A stretch of DNA of 64,000 nucleotides from Micrococcus lacusdianchii (GCF_023155805.1 NZ_JAKNUW010000002.1:87080-151079); one strand, 5' to 3'. Positions 1-8,914 are shown, counted from the first letter of the stretch. Program-made: numbers and translations. The notes: generated from the letters alone by a model not told the origin.

Positions 1-252
1 GGCCTCGATCTGAGCAGCCCCCTCGGGATCCTCGGCGCCGTGCTCTCGCTGGCCGCCCTCGTGGTGAACATCCTGTGGCTCGTGAACGCCTTCAACAAGG
101 ATGTCGCCGCCTACACGCAGCAGGGCCGCCGTCGTGCCGGGGGAGGGGTGTTGCGCCGGTGGCGAGACCACGCGGCCGCACCTGGCCGGACCCCGTCCCG
201 GACCGCCAGCATGGAGGCATGTCCCCCCAGACCCCGGTCCCGTCGCCCCTGA
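1..252 (+). CDS. C-terminal end of a membrane protein (partial)
   Basis: The window begins inside this gene; its last 83 codons are in frame from base 1 to the TGA at 250-252. A hydrophobic segment at about residues 8-31 looks like a last transmembrane helix, and the remaining tail is polar, rich in Arg and Pro. The last 34 bases overlap the start of the next gene. I do not recognise the family from this fragment. The tail is low complexity, so I am less sure of the exact end than of the membrane helix. Confidence 0.5.
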   Translation, partial: GLDLSSPLGILGAVLSLAALVVNILWLVNAFNKDVAAYTQQGRRRAGGGVLRRWRDHAAAPGRTPSRTASMEACPPRPRSRRP

Positions 253-734
253 CCGCCCCGTCCGCCCTCCCCACGACGCCGGACGAGGTCGCCCCGCGCG
301 TGCGCCGCATCCGCAGCGTGCTCGCCGTGCTCACCGCCGTGATCGGGCTGGTCGCGGCGGCGCGGCTGCTGACGGCGCCCGGGGCGGGGATCGGCCCCGT
401 GCCGCAGGATCCGTCCCGCGCCGCGCAGGCCTCGCTGCTCACCGCCGCGGGGATCCTCGTGGCGGTGCACGTCGGGCTGGCCGTCGGCGTGGCCCGGTAC
501 AGCGAGGCCGCCCGACTGATCGGGGCCTTCGTGGTCGGCGGCGTCACCCTGTCCACGCTGCTCACCACCATCCGGATGTTCGCCTTCCCGCCCGCGCAGT
601 GGCCCGTGCTCGTGGCCCTGGCCGGGCTGCTGGCCGCCGCCGCGATCGGCTGGTTCGTCTGCGCCTTCCATCGTCCGTTCGGGGACGCCTGCAAGGGGAT
701 CAGCCGGGCCCGGGCCGGCCGCGGTGCGCGATGA
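219..734 (+). CDS. hypothetical four-helix membrane protein
   Basis: A 171-residue protein. ATG at 219 is preceded by GGAGG (213-217), which decides the start over an upstream in-frame codon. After a Pro-rich N-terminus of about 25 residues there are four hydrophobic segments near residues 32-51, 71-92, 99-120 and 128-149, the usual layout of a small integral membrane protein. I recognise no catalytic motif or named family. It overlaps the gene before it, and the next gene starts about 8 bases after its stop, so the three probably share a transcript. Confidence 0.6.
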   Translation: MSPQTPVPSPLTAPSALPTTPDEVAPRVRRIRSVLAVLTAVIGLVAAARLLTAPGAGIGPVPQDPSRAAQASLLTAAGILVAVHVGLAVGVARYSEAARLIGAFVVGGVTLSTLLTTIRMFAFPPAQWPVLVALAGLLAAAAIGWFVCAFHRPFGDACKGISRARAGRGAR

Positions 735-741
735 TGGACCC

Positions 742-1272
742 ATGCCCTCCCGTCGTGACCCCATGATCCGTGCCGCCGAGCGGCCCGTCGGCCTCGACGA
801 GCCCGCCGTCCGCGGCCCCGTCCGTCGGCTCCAGGTCACCACGCTCGGCACGGGGGCGGTGTCCGCCCTGGCCGCCGCCGGAGTGCTCGCGCTGCAGTCG
901 GACCCCGGCTATGTCCGCGCCGTCCTGCAGGCGCGCTCGTGGGGTGCCGTCGAGGTGACGGACACGGACGTGGCCGCCTTCCTCACCCCCGCCGGCGGCG
1001 TGCCCGCGGCCGTTGGCGGGATCCTCGCGCTCACGGCGCTGCTGGTGTGGGGGATGCAGCGGCTGTGGCGGCCCTCGCGGTGGGTCGGCACGGCGGCGGC
1101 CGGCGTCGGCATGCTCTCCGCCGCGTTCTGGAACGTGGACGGCGGCCGCATGGTGGCCGCCGGGGCCGGGGGTGTCCTCACCCTGCTGGCCGTGTTCGCC
1201 ATGCTCGTGCTCTGCGCGGTCTGGCTGCTTGTGGCGCACCGCCGCTCCACCCGGGACGCCTTCGACGGCTGA
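742..1272 (+). CDS. hypothetical membrane protein
   Basis: A 176-residue protein with likely membrane segments near residues 33-51, 86-106, 115-130 and 138-165, and an extracytoplasmic-looking stretch at about 52-85 between the first two. No family is recognised. The start is uncertain: GTG at 724, ATG at 742 and ATG at 763 are all in frame, and none has a strong ribosome binding site; 742 avoids most overlap with the upstream gene. A strong bidirectional terminator follows the stop codon. Confidence 0.55.
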   Translation: MPSRRDPMIRAAERPVGLDEPAVRGPVRRLQVTTLGTGAVSALAAAGVLALQSDPGYVRAVLQARSWGAVEVTDTDVAAFLTPAGGVPAAVGGILALTALLVWGMQRLWRPSRWVGTAAAGVGMLSAAFWNVDGGRMVAAGAGGVLTLLAVFAMLVLCAVWLLVAHRRSTRDAFDG

Positions 1273-1290
1273 CCCCCGCGGGCCTCTCCA

Positions 1291-1341
1291 CGACGACGGC
1301 GGCCCGCCTCCCCGCGTGGGGGAGACGGGCCGCCGTCGTCG
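1291..1341. terminator. bidirectional terminator between convergent genes
   Basis: A perfect 16-bp inverted repeat (1291-1306 and 1326-1341), with a second GC-rich stem inside the loop. It sits between the membrane protein gene and the 3' end of sdhB, so it can end transcripts from both sides. Confidence 0.85.
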
Positions 1342-1346
1342 GTCGA

Positions 1347-2171
1347 TCAGAAGGTGCGGGCCAGGATGGCCTGCTTGACCTCGGCGATCGCCTGGGTCAC
1401 CTGGATGCCGCGCGGGCACGCGTCGGTGCAGTTGAAGGTCGTGCGGCAGCGCCACACACCCTCCTTGTCGTTCAGGATCTCGAGGCGCATGTCCCCGGCG
1501 TCGTCACGCGAGTCGAAGATGAAGCGGTGCGCGTTCACGATCGCGGCGGGACCGAAGTACTGGCCGTCGGTCCAGAACACCGGGCACGAGGACGTGCACG
1601 CGGCGCAGAGGATGCACTTGGTGGTGTCGTCGTAGCGCGCGCGGTCCGCCTGGGACTGGTAGCGCTCCGTCGTGGGCTCCTGGCCCTTGGCCACCAGGAA
1701 CGGCATGACCTCACGGTAGGACTGGAAGAACGGGTCCATGTCCACGATCAGGTCCTTCTCCACCGGCAGGCCCTTGATGGGCTCCACCACGATGGGCTTG
1801 GACAGGTCCAGGTCCTTGAGCAGGGTCTTGCACGCCAGGCGGTTGCGGCCGTTGATGCGCATCGCGTCCGAACCGCAGATGCCGTGCGCGCACGAGCGGC
1901 GGAAGGACAGGGTGCCGTCGTGGTCCCACTTGACCTTGTGCAGGGCGTCCAGCACGCGGTCCGTGCCGTACATGGTCAGGCGCCACTCGTCCCAGTAGGA
2001 CTCCTCGGAGGCCTCGGGGAGGTAGCGGCGGACCTTCAGGACGATGTCGAAGGACTCGATCCCACCGGCGCCGCCCTGGGAGGACTGGTCCGCCGGACGG
2101 GTGTCCGAGGTCTCCTCGGCCACCGGGGTGCCCGCGGCGGGGGCGGCGGTCTCGTTTGCTGCGTGGCTCAT
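1347..2171 (-). CDS. sdhB: succinate dehydrogenase iron-sulfur subunit
   Basis: SdhB passes electrons from the flavin of SdhA through three iron-sulfur clusters to quinone in complex II. In the 274-residue protein the [2Fe-2S] ligands are C94, C99, D102 and C114 (the Asp ligand matches E. coli SdhB), the [4Fe-4S] motif is C186-x2-C189-x2-C192 with C196, and the last cluster uses C242, C248 and C252. The first 38 residues are a low-complexity extension. Its ATG overlaps the sdhA stop codon (TGATG), which suggests translational coupling. It is the last gene of the sdhC-sdhD-sdhA-sdhB operon. Confidence 0.97.
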   Translation of the reverse strand: MSHAANETAAPAAGTPVAEETSDTRPADQSSQGGAGGIESFDIVLKVRRYLPEASEESYWDEWRLTMYGTDRVLDALHKVKWDHDGTLSFRRSCAHGICGSDAMRINGRNRLACKTLLKDLDLSKPIVVEPIKGLPVEKDLIVDMDPFFQSYREVMPFLVAKGQEPTTERYQSQADRARYDDTTKCILCAACTSSCPVFWTDGQYFGPAAIVNAHRFIFDSRDDAGDMRLEILNDKEGVWRCRTTFNCTDACPRGIQVTQAIAEVKQAILARTF

Positions 2172-3958
2172 CAGTACTTGCGCTCCATCGGCTGGTAACG
2201 GGTGACGATCACGGGCTTGGTCTGGAACCGGTTGCCCTTGACGCCCTCGAACTCGGCGTTCTCATCACGGTAGATCATGGTGTGGGCCATGAAGTTGGCG
2301 TCGTCGCGGTCCGGGTAGTCCTCGCGGTAGTGGCCGCCGCGGGACTCCTTGCGGCCCAGTGCCGCGAGGGTCATCGCCTCGGCGATGTCGAGGAGGTACC
2401 CCAGCTCCATGCCCTCGAGCAGGTCGAGGTTGAAGCGCTGGCCCTTGTCCTGGACGGAGACGTTCTCATAGCGGCGGCGGAGCTCCTCGATCTTCGCCAG
2501 AGCACGGCGGATCGACTCCTCGTCGCGGAACACCTGCATGTCCGCGTCCATGGACTCCTGGAGCTCGGCGCGGATGTCCGCGACGCGCTCGTCGCCCGTG
2601 GCCGAGCGCAGGCTCTCGATGTGCCGGCGGGTGCGCTCCTCGCCGTTCTCCGGCAGCTCCACGAACTCGGCCTGCGCGGCGTACTCGGCCGCGTAGATGC
2701 CGGCGCGGCGGCCGAACACGTTGATGTCGAGCAGGGAGTTGGTGCCCAGGCGGTTGGAGCCGTGCACGGACACGCACGCGACCTCGCCCGCGGCGTAGAG
2801 GCCCGGAACCACGGTGTCGTTGTCCTGCAGGACCTCGGCCTTGACGTTCGTGGGGACGCCGCCCATGAAGTAGTGGCACGTCGGGAACACCGGCACCGGC
2901 TCGGTGTAGGGCTCCACGCCGAGGTAGGTGCGGGCGAACTCGGTGATGTCCGGCAGCTTCTCGTCGATGTGGGCCGGCTCGAGGTGCGTGAGGTCCAGCA
3001 GGACGTAGTCCTTGTTCGGGCCGGCGCCGCGGCCCTCGCGGACCTCCAGGGCCATCGACCGGGCGACGATGTCGCGCGGGGCGAGGTCCTTGATGGTGGG
3101 GGCGTAGCGCTCCATGAAGCGTTCGCCGTCCGCGTTGCGCAGGATGCCGCCCTCACCGCGGGCCGCCTCGGAGAGGAGGATGCCCAGGCCGGCCAGGCCG
3201 GTCGGGTGGAACTGGACGAACTCCATGTCCTCCAGCGGCAGCCCGGAGCGGTAGGCGATGGCCATGCCGTCGCCCGTCAGGGTGTGCGCGTTCGAGGTGG
3301 TCTTGTACACTTTGCCGGCGCCGCCGGTGGCGAACACCACGGACTTGGCCTGGAAGGTGTGCAGCTCGCCGGTGGCCAGCTCGTAGGCCACGACGCCGGC
3401 CACGCGCTTCTGCGCGTAGGGGGTGCCGTCCTGACGGGTGGCCTCCTCCTCGACCATGAGCAGGTCCAGGACGTAGAACTCGTTGTAGAACTCCACGTCG
3501 TGCTTGACGCAGTTCTGGTAGAGCGTCTGGAGGATCATGTGGCCGGTGCGGTCCGCGGCGTAGCACGCGCGGCGGACAGGGGCCTTGCCGTGGTCGCGGG
3601 TGTGACCGCCGAACCGGCGCTGGTCGATCTTGCCCTCGGGCGTGCGGTTGAAGGGCAGGCCCATCTTCTCGAGGTCGAGCACCGCGTCGATGGCCTCCTT
3701 GGCCATCACCTCGGCGGCGTCCTGGTCCACGAGGTAGTCACCGCCCTTGACGGTGTCGAAGGTGTGCCACTCCCAGTTGTCCTCCTCGACGTTGGCGAGG
3801 GCGGCGCACATGCCGCCCTGGGCCGCGCCGGTGTGGGAGCGGGTGGGGTAGATCTTGGTGAGCACGGCCGTGCGGGCGCGCTGACCGGACTCGATGGCGG
3901 CGCGCATGCCCGCGCCGCCGGCGCCGACGATCACCACGTCGTACTTGTGTACCTGCAT
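2171..3958 (-). CDS. sdhA: succinate dehydrogenase flavoprotein subunit
   Basis: Catalytic subunit that oxidises succinate to fumarate in the TCA cycle. The 595-residue protein has an N-terminal FAD-binding GAGGAG motif (residues 12-17) and H42 in an R-S-H-T context, the usual site of covalent FAD attachment. The central substrate-binding region holds the conserved H-P-T-G and R-G-E-G motifs. Length is normal for the family. It lies 82 bases after sdhD and overlaps sdhB by one base. Confidence 0.97.
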   Translation of the reverse strand: MQVHKYDVVIVGAGGAGMRAAIESGQRARTAVLTKIYPTRSHTGAAQGGMCAALANVEEDNWEWHTFDTVKGGDYLVDQDAAEVMAKEAIDAVLDLEKMGLPFNRTPEGKIDQRRFGGHTRDHGKAPVRRACYAADRTGHMILQTLYQNCVKHDVEFYNEFYVLDLLMVEEEATRQDGTPYAQKRVAGVVAYELATGELHTFQAKSVVFATGGAGKVYKTTSNAHTLTGDGMAIAYRSGLPLEDMEFVQFHPTGLAGLGILLSEAARGEGGILRNADGERFMERYAPTIKDLAPRDIVARSMALEVREGRGAGPNKDYVLLDLTHLEPAHIDEKLPDITEFARTYLGVEPYTEPVPVFPTCHYFMGGVPTNVKAEVLQDNDTVVPGLYAAGEVACVSVHGSNRLGTNSLLDINVFGRRAGIYAAEYAAQAEFVELPENGEERTRRHIESLRSATGDERVADIRAELQESMDADMQVFRDEESIRRALAKIEELRRRYENVSVQDKGQRFNLDLLEGMELGYLLDIAEAMTLAALGRKESRGGHYREDYPDRDDANFMAHTMIYRDENAEFEGVKGNRFQTKPVIVTRYQPMERKY

Positions 3959-4040
3959 TCAGGTGTCTCTCTCTCAGTGTCAGTGGCCGGCGTGCACGTG
4001 GGGCGTGCACGCCGGCGTCCGGGACGGCGGATCGGGCCGG

Positions 4041-4517
4041 TCAGCGGCAGATCGCGGGGGAGTTCTCGAGCAGGGCGCCGGTGGCGTCCACCATGCAGGG
4101 CTCGAAGGTGAAGATCACGAGGGTGCCGAGCACGATGATCGCGGCGGTGGCCACGTAGAGGATCATCGAGAGCCAGAAGCGCACGCCGTCACGCTCGGCG
4201 TAGTCGTTGATGATGGTGCGGACGCCGTTGGCGCCGTGCAGCATGGCCAGCCACAGGAGGGCCAGGTCCCAGAACAGCCACAGCGGGTGCGCCCACTTGC
4301 CGGCCACGAAGCCGAAGTCGATCCCGGAGATGCCGTCCCCGACCATCAGGTTCGAGAAGATGTGCACGAACACGAGCACGACGAGGATCACGCCGGACAC
4401 CCGCATGAACAGCCACGCGAGCATCTCAAAGTTGCCCTTGCCCGACTCGCCGCGGGTGTACTTGGGATCGATGCGGCCGGTGCGCGGGGCCGCGATGGTG
4501 GTCTCAGGGGTGCTCAT
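4041..4517 (-). CDS. sdhD: succinate dehydrogenase membrane anchor subunit
   Basis: One of two membrane anchors that hold SdhAB on the membrane and help bind heme b and quinone. The 158-residue protein has three hydrophobic helices (about 33-57, 77-98, 112-137), an R39-x-S-G motif at the start of helix 1, H52, and an H94-G-x-N-G motif. The ATG at 4517 starts two bases after the sdhC stop codon, so the pair is tightly coupled. The longer upstream reading frame overlaps sdhC and was rejected as a start. Confidence 0.92.
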   Translation of the reverse strand: MSTPETTIAAPRTGRIDPKYTRGESGKGNFEMLAWLFMRVSGVILVVLVFVHIFSNLMVGDGISGIDFGFVAGKWAHPLWLFWDLALLWLAMLHGANGVRTIINDYAERDGVRFWLSMILYVATAAIIVLGTLVIFTFEPCMVDATGALLENSPAICR

Positions 4518-4519
4518 GA

Positions 4520-4924
4520 TCAGTGACCTCCGAAGGCGAGCGTGAGGTGACGGACGGAGAAGCCGATCAGCAGGACCGCCCAGAGGGCCAGGACGACCCA
4601 CAGGAGGGTCTTGTGGTGGCGGGTGCCGCCCTTCCAGAAGTCGACCAGGATGATCCGCAGACCGTTCAGCGCATGGAACAGCACGGCGGCCACGAGGGCG
4701 GTCTCACCCAGAGCGAAGTACCACGTCTTGTACGACTCCATGACGGCGTCGTAGGCCTCGGGCGACACGCGCACCATGGCCGTGTCCAGCACGTGGACGA
4801 GCAGGTAGAAGAAGATGACGACGCCGGTGACGCGGTGGCCCACCCAGGACCACATGCCTCCGTGGCCCCGGTACAGGGTCCCGCGGCCGTTCTTGGCCGG
4901 GGCCTGCGCAGTGGCGCTAGACAC
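4520..4924 (-). CDS. sdhC: succinate dehydrogenase cytochrome b556 subunit
   Basis: The heme-binding anchor of complex II. It has 134 residues, three helices (about 30-50, 66-90, 105-125), the H30-R-x-T-G signature of the family, and His residues at 44 and 84 that are candidates for heme ligation. GTG at 4924 is the start, with GGAGG eight bases upstream; an upstream in-frame ATG has no such site. It is the first gene of the operon. Confidence 0.92.
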   Translation of the reverse strand: MSSATAQAPAKNGRGTLYRGHGGMWSWVGHRVTGVVIFFYLLVHVLDTAMVRVSPEAYDAVMESYKTWYFALGETALVAAVLFHALNGLRIILVDFWKGGTRHHKTLLWVVLALWAVLLIGFSVRHLTLAFGGH

Positions 4925-5013
4925 GGTTGATACCTCCAGGGGGAATGCTCCGAACGGGGGCGGGGTCGCGTGAGGGCCCCGACCGGGCGGATGCGAGTGG
5001 ATTCCTGCTGTCC

Positions 5014-5019
5014 AGGGTA
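5014..5019 (-). promoter_or_regulatory. -10 element of the sdhCDAB operon
   Basis: On the minus strand the hexamer is TACCCT, giving a leader of about 80 bases before the sdhC GTG. No convincing -35 is visible. It lies back to back with the manC promoter. Confidence 0.45.
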
Positions 5020-5073
5020 GACCCTCCACCGTGGTCGTGGGGCCCCGGGAATGCATGTGTCCGCGCCATTCCC

Positions 5074-5079
5074 TACGCT
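5074..5079 (+). promoter_or_regulatory. -10 element of manC, leaderless type
   Basis: TACGCT ends 6 bases before the GTG at 5086 and no ribosome binding site is present, so the transcript probably starts at the start codon. Confidence 0.55.
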
Positions 5080-5085
5080 GAGCCC

Positions 5086-6249
5086 GTGAACACCGAATCC
5101 GCAGCGGCCACGGCCGCCTCCGCCCCCGCGCGCGACGCCGCGTCCGCGCCCGCCCTCGAGCGCTTCCACGCCGTGATCCCCGCCGGCGGCGTGGGCACCC
5201 GTCTGTGGCCGCTCTCGCGTGCTGCGGCGCCGAAGTTCCTCCACGACCTCACCGGGTCCGGCCAGACCCTCATCCGCGCCACGTGGGACCGCCTGGCCCC
5301 GCTCGCCCGCGGCGTCATGGTGGTCACGGGGGAGGCCCACGAGGACGCCGTCCGCCGGCAGCTGCCGGACCTGGAGGAGCAGGACCTCGTCCTCGAGCCC
5401 GAGCCCAAGGACTCCGCCGCGGCGATCGGCCTGGCCGCCGCGATCCTCTCGCTGCGTGACCCGGACACCATCATGGGGTCCTTCGCGGCCGACCAGGTGA
5501 TCGGCCCCGTGGACGTGTTCCAGGATGCCGTGGCCCAGGCTGTGGCCACCGCGGCCACGGGCCGGATCGTGACCATCGGCATCACCCCCTCGCACCCGGC
5601 CACGGGCTTCGGCTACATCCGATCCGGTCGTCGGCTGCGCGTCGAGGGCGCCCCGGACGCGCACGACGTCGCCGCGTTCGTGGAGAAGCCCGACCAGCGC
5701 GTGGCCGAGCGCTACGTGGCCTCCGGCCGCTACCTCTGGAACGCCGGCATGTTCGTGGCCCCCGTGGCACTCATGCTGGAGCACCTCGCGGCCAACGAGC
5801 CGGAGCTGCACGACGGGATCATGGAGATCGCCCGCGCCTGGGACACCCCGCAGCGGGACGAGGTCATGGCGCGGGTGTGGCCGGGCCTGAAGAAGACCGC
5901 CATCGACTACGCGGTCGCCGAGCCCGCCGCGACCGCCGGCGACGTGGCCGTCATCCCCGGCACGTTCACGTGGGACGACGTGGGCGACTTCGCCGCGATC
6001 GCCCGCCTGAACCCCGCGCGGGACGCGTCCGGCATCACCGTCATCGGCGACACGCCCCGCGTCTACTCCTCGGACGCCTCCGGCGTCGTCGTCACGGACA
6101 CCGACCGCGTGATCGCCCTGATCGGGATCGAGGACGTGGTGGTGGTGGACACCGGTGACGCCCTGCTGGTGACCACCACGGAGCACGCCCAGGACGTGAA
6201 GAAGGCGGTCGAGTCGCTCAAGGCGCGCGGCGCCGACGACGTCCTCTGA
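5086..6249 (+). CDS. manC: mannose-1-phosphate guanylyltransferase
   Basis: Makes GDP-mannose from mannose 1-phosphate and GTP, the donor for lipomannans, glycans and, through polyprenyl-phosphate mannose, protein O-mannosylation. The 387-residue protein has the nucleotidyltransferase signature G-G-V-G-T-R-L-W-P-L-S-R with K50 (residues 34-50), and a later V-E-K-P motif that contacts the sugar phosphate. The first 25 residues are an Ala-rich extension. GTG at 5086 was chosen because a TACGCT hexamer lies just upstream. ManA at 42472-43746 could supply its substrate once a phosphomannomutase, not in this window, has acted. Confidence 0.9.
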   Translation: MNTESAAATAASAPARDAASAPALERFHAVIPAGGVGTRLWPLSRAAAPKFLHDLTGSGQTLIRATWDRLAPLARGVMVVTGEAHEDAVRRQLPDLEEQDLVLEPEPKDSAAAIGLAAAILSLRDPDTIMGSFAADQVIGPVDVFQDAVAQAVATAATGRIVTIGITPSHPATGFGYIRSGRRLRVEGAPDAHDVAAFVEKPDQRVAERYVASGRYLWNAGMFVAPVALMLEHLAANEPELHDGIMEIARAWDTPQRDEVMARVWPGLKKTAIDYAVAEPAATAGDVAVIPGTFTWDDVGDFAAIARLNPARDASGITVIGDTPRVYSSDASGVVVTDTDRVIALIGIEDVVVVDTGDALLVTTTEHAQDVKKAVESLKARGADDVL

Positions 6250-6262
6250 CCCGCCCGGCTCC

Positions 6263-6294
6263 GCCCGCCCGGCTCCGCACGCGCCCGGGCGGGC
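6263..6294 (+). terminator. terminator after manC
   Basis: A 10-bp GC inverted repeat (6263-6272 and 6285-6294) just after the manC stop and just before the next promoter. Confidence 0.6.
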
Positions 6295-6299
6295 CGGAG

Positions 6300-6305
6300 T
6301 AGGGT
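6300..6305 (+). promoter_or_regulatory. -10 element of the M20 amidohydrolase gene
   Basis: TAGGGT ends 8 bases before the ATG at 6314; no ribosome binding site, so a leaderless or nearly leaderless transcript is likely. Confidence 0.5.
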
Positions 6306-6313
6306 GCTGGGCC

Positions 6314-7570
6314 ATGAGCACCTCCGAGTCCGTCGTCAGTGAGCCCGCTCCGCGCGTGGTCCTTCCGTCCGTGGCCTCCGTCGTGGCGCAGCTGGAGCGG
6401 GAGGTGACCGGGGTGCGGCGGGATCTGCACCGCCACCCGGAGCTGTCCTACGAGGAGTACCGGACCACGGACCGGATCGTGGAGGCGCTCGCCGAGCACG
6501 GGCTCTCCCCGGTGCGCCTGCAGGACACCGGTGCGTACGTGGACGTCGGGGAGGGGCCGATCGTGCTGGCCCTGCGCGCGGACATCGACGCGCTCCCGGT
6601 GGAGGAGGAGACCTCCCTGCCGTATGTCTCCGTGAACGACGGCGTGGCGCACGCCTGCGGACACGACATGCACACGGCCGTCATGGTCGGCACGGCCCTG
6701 ACCCTCGCCCGGATCCTGCGCGGCGCCACCCCGGACCCCGCGCTGCGGGCCGCCGCGGACCGCGCCCATGGCCGGGTCCGCATCATCTTCCAGCCCGCCG
6801 AGGAGCGGCTGCCCGGCGGCTCGCTCGCCGTCATCCGCCAGGGCGTCCTCGAAGGCGTCCCGCGCATCCTGGCCGCGCACTGCGACCCGCACTTCGACGT
6901 CGGCACGATCGGCACCCGCATCGGCGCCATCACGTCCGCGGCGGACACTCTACGCATCACGCTCACGGGCCGCGGCGGCCACACCTCGCGTCCGCACCTG
7001 ACTGAGGACATGGTCTTCGCCCTGTCCCAGATCGCCGTCAACGTCCCGGCGGTGCTCTCCCGGCGCATCGACGTGCGCTCGGCGGTGTCCGTGGTGTGGG
7101 GGCAGATCGCGGCCGGGTCCGCGCCCAACGCGATCGACAACACCGGCTACCTCGCGGGCACCATGCGCTGCCTCGACGCCGGCGTGTGGGAGGAGGCTGG
7201 CGCCCTCCTGGACGAGGTCGTCGGCCAGGTGGCCGCGCCCTACGGCGTGGACGTCCGGATGGACCACATCCGCGGCGTGCCCCCCGTGGTCAACGCGGAG
7301 GCGGAGACCGCGCTGATCGAGGCCGCCGCGCGTCGGGAGCTGGGGGCCCGGGCCATCCAGCTCACGCCCCAGTCCATGGGCGGGGAGGACTTCGCCTGGA
7401 TGACCCAGGAGGTCCCTGGCTCCATGCTCCGCCTCGGCACCCGCACGCCGGGCGGCACCACGTACGACCTGCACCGGGGCGACTACGCCCCGGACGAGCG
7501 GGCGATCGGGGTGGGCATGCGCGTGTTCGCCGCCGCGGCCCTCGACGCGCTGACCGCTGGCGGGGAGTGA
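6314..7570 (+). CDS. M20 family amidohydrolase
   Basis: A metal-dependent hydrolase of the hippurate / N-acyl amino acid hydrolase group (peptidase M20D), which cleaves acyl groups from amino acids or related amides. The 418-residue protein shows R-D-L-H-x-H-P-E-L-S (35-45), L-R-A-D-I-D-A-L-P (88-95) and H-A-C-G-H-D-M-H (113-120); C115 with the His residues would bind the metal pair. An F-Q-P-A-E-E motif and a G-G-H-T-S-R-P-H dimerisation-domain motif follow. Natural substrate cannot be told from sequence. I recall amiA/amiB genes beside add-deoA-cdd in mycobacteria, so the location is conserved. Confidence 0.88.
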   Translation: MSTSESVVSEPAPRVVLPSVASVVAQLEREVTGVRRDLHRHPELSYEEYRTTDRIVEALAEHGLSPVRLQDTGAYVDVGEGPIVLALRADIDALPVEEETSLPYVSVNDGVAHACGHDMHTAVMVGTALTLARILRGATPDPALRAAADRAHGRVRIIFQPAEERLPGGSLAVIRQGVLEGVPRILAAHCDPHFDVGTIGTRIGAITSAADTLRITLTGRGGHTSRPHLTEDMVFALSQIAVNVPAVLSRRIDVRSAVSVVWGQIAAGSAPNAIDNTGYLAGTMRCLDAGVWEEAGALLDEVVGQVAAPYGVDVRMDHIRGVPPVVNAEAETALIEAAARRELGARAIQLTPQSMGGEDFAWMTQEVPGSMLRLGTRTPGGTTYDLHRGDYAPDERAIGVGMRVFAAAALDALTAGGE

Positions 7571-7642
7571 CGGGGCCGCGGGGACCGGACCGGCGGGGGG
7601 CTCCCGAGGCCGATCGGCACCACGCGCCAGGCGAACTTTGGG

Positions 7643-7726
7643 TAAACTCCCACCTAGGATGCCTGTGACCCGTCCCACGCCCCGTGCCGGTCGGGGACAC
7701 GGCATCGGCCCTCCGCCTCCGGAGGG
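7643..7726 (+). promoter_or_regulatory. promoter and hairpin leader of the nucleoside transporter operon
   Basis: The 190-base gap before the lipoprotein gene holds a local AT-rich patch with two possible -10 hexamers, TAAACT (7643-7648) and TAGGAT (7655-7660). The leader that follows has a 7-bp hairpin with a 4-base loop (7709-7726) and a C4/G4 stem upstream of it. No known riboswitch is recognised. Confidence 0.45.
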
Positions 7727-7762
7727 ACCTTCGCACCGCGCCTTCTCGAAATGAGGATCCCC

Positions 7763-8914
7763 ATGGGCATCGTCTCCCCGTCGTCTGAGCGTCGCCGCTC
7801 CCTCCTGCTCCCCGCCGCGCTCCTGGGCGCCTCCGGCCTGCTGCTGGCCGGCTGCGGCGCCCCGCCCGCCGAGTCCGGCTCCTCCGCCTCGGGCGGCTCC
7901 GCCGCCGTGACCGCCGACGCCGCCGCCGGCTCGGACAACGAGGACTACAAGGCCTGCATCGTCTCCGATCAGGGCGGCTTCGACGACCGCTCCTTCAACC
8001 AGTCCTCCTACGAGGGGCTGAAGGCCGCGGAGGAGGCCTACGGCATCGAGACCAACGAGGCCGAGTCCCAGGACCCGGGCGACTTCACCCCGAACGTCAA
8101 CTCCATGGTGCAGGCCGACTGCGACTCCGTGATCGGCGTGGGCTTCCTGCTCGGCGACGCGATCAGGCCGATCGCCGAGGCCAACCCGGAGACCCACTTC
8201 CTCGGCGTGGACGTCACCGACGACGGCTTCTCCGACAACGTCAAGAAGCTCACCTACGACACGGCCCAGGCCGCGTTCCTGGCCGGCTACGCCGCCGCCG
8301 CGACCACCGAGACCGGCACCGTGGCCACCTACGGCGGCATGGAGATCCCCACCGTGACGATCTTCATGGACGGCTTCGCCGCCGGCGTGGAGCACTACAA
8401 CGAGACCAAGGGCGAGGACGTCAAGCTCCTCGGCTGGGACCGTGAGGCCAAGACCGGCTCCTTCACCGGCGACTTCGAGAACCAGGCCAACGGCAAGACC
8501 AACACCGCCAACTTCATCAACGAGGGCGCGGACATCGTGATGCCGGTGGCCGGGCCCGTGGGCCTGGGCACCATCGACGCCGCCAAGGAGGCCAACGCCG
8601 CCGGCAAGGACGTCAAGGTCATCTGGGTCGACTCGGACGGCTACGAGTCGACCGAGGCCGGTGACATCATGCTGACCTCCGTGGTGAAGAACATGGGCCA
8701 GTCCGTGACCGACGTGCTCGGCCAGGACGTGCAGGGCGAGTTCGACAGCACCCCGTACGTGGGCACCCTGGAGAACAAGGGCGTGAAGCTGGCCCCGTTC
8801 CACGACTTCGAGGACGAGGTCTCCCAGGAGACCAAGGACGAGCTGAAGACGCTGCAGGAGCAGATCATCTCCGGCGAGCTGACGGTCGACTCGGAGTACT
8901 CCCCGACGTCCTGA
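7763..8914 (+). CDS. BMP family nucleoside-binding lipoprotein
   Basis: Extracellular substrate-binding lipoprotein of an ABC importer of the BmpA/PnrA family, which binds purine or pyrimidine nucleosides. From ATG 7763 it has 383 residues: a basic n-region (R10-R12), a hydrophobic stretch and a lipobox L-A-G-C with the lipidated C31. A ribosome binding site GAGGA (7753-7757) supports 7763 over the in-frame ATG at 7751. The mature part carries the family's D-x-G-G-F-D-D-R-S-F-N motif. The ATPase and two permeases follow, then nucleoside-degrading enzymes, which makes nucleosides the likely cargo. Confidence 0.9.
   Translation: MGIVSPSSERRRSLLLPAALLGASGLLLAGCGAPPAESGSSASGGSAAVTADAAAGSDNEDYKACIVSDQGGFDDRSFNQSSYEGLKAAEEAYGIETNEAESQDPGDFTPNVNSMVQADCDSVIGVGFLLGDAIRPIAEANPETHFLGVDVTDDGFSDNVKKLTYDTAQAAFLAGYAAAATTETGTVATYGGMEIPTVTIFMDGFAAGVEHYNETKGEDVKLLGWDREAKTGSFTGDFENQANGKTNTANFINEGADIVMPVAGPVGLGTIDAAKEANAAGKDVKVIWVDSDGYESTEAGDIMLTSVVKNMGQSVTDVLGQDVQGEFDSTPYVGTLENKGVKLAPFHDFEDEVSQETKDELKTLQEQIISGELTVDSEYSPTS

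Noticed and set aside
2156-4111. A 651-codon plus-strand frame over sdhA
   Set aside because: Shadow of sdhA in another frame; repetitive Val/Leu/His composition and no motif.
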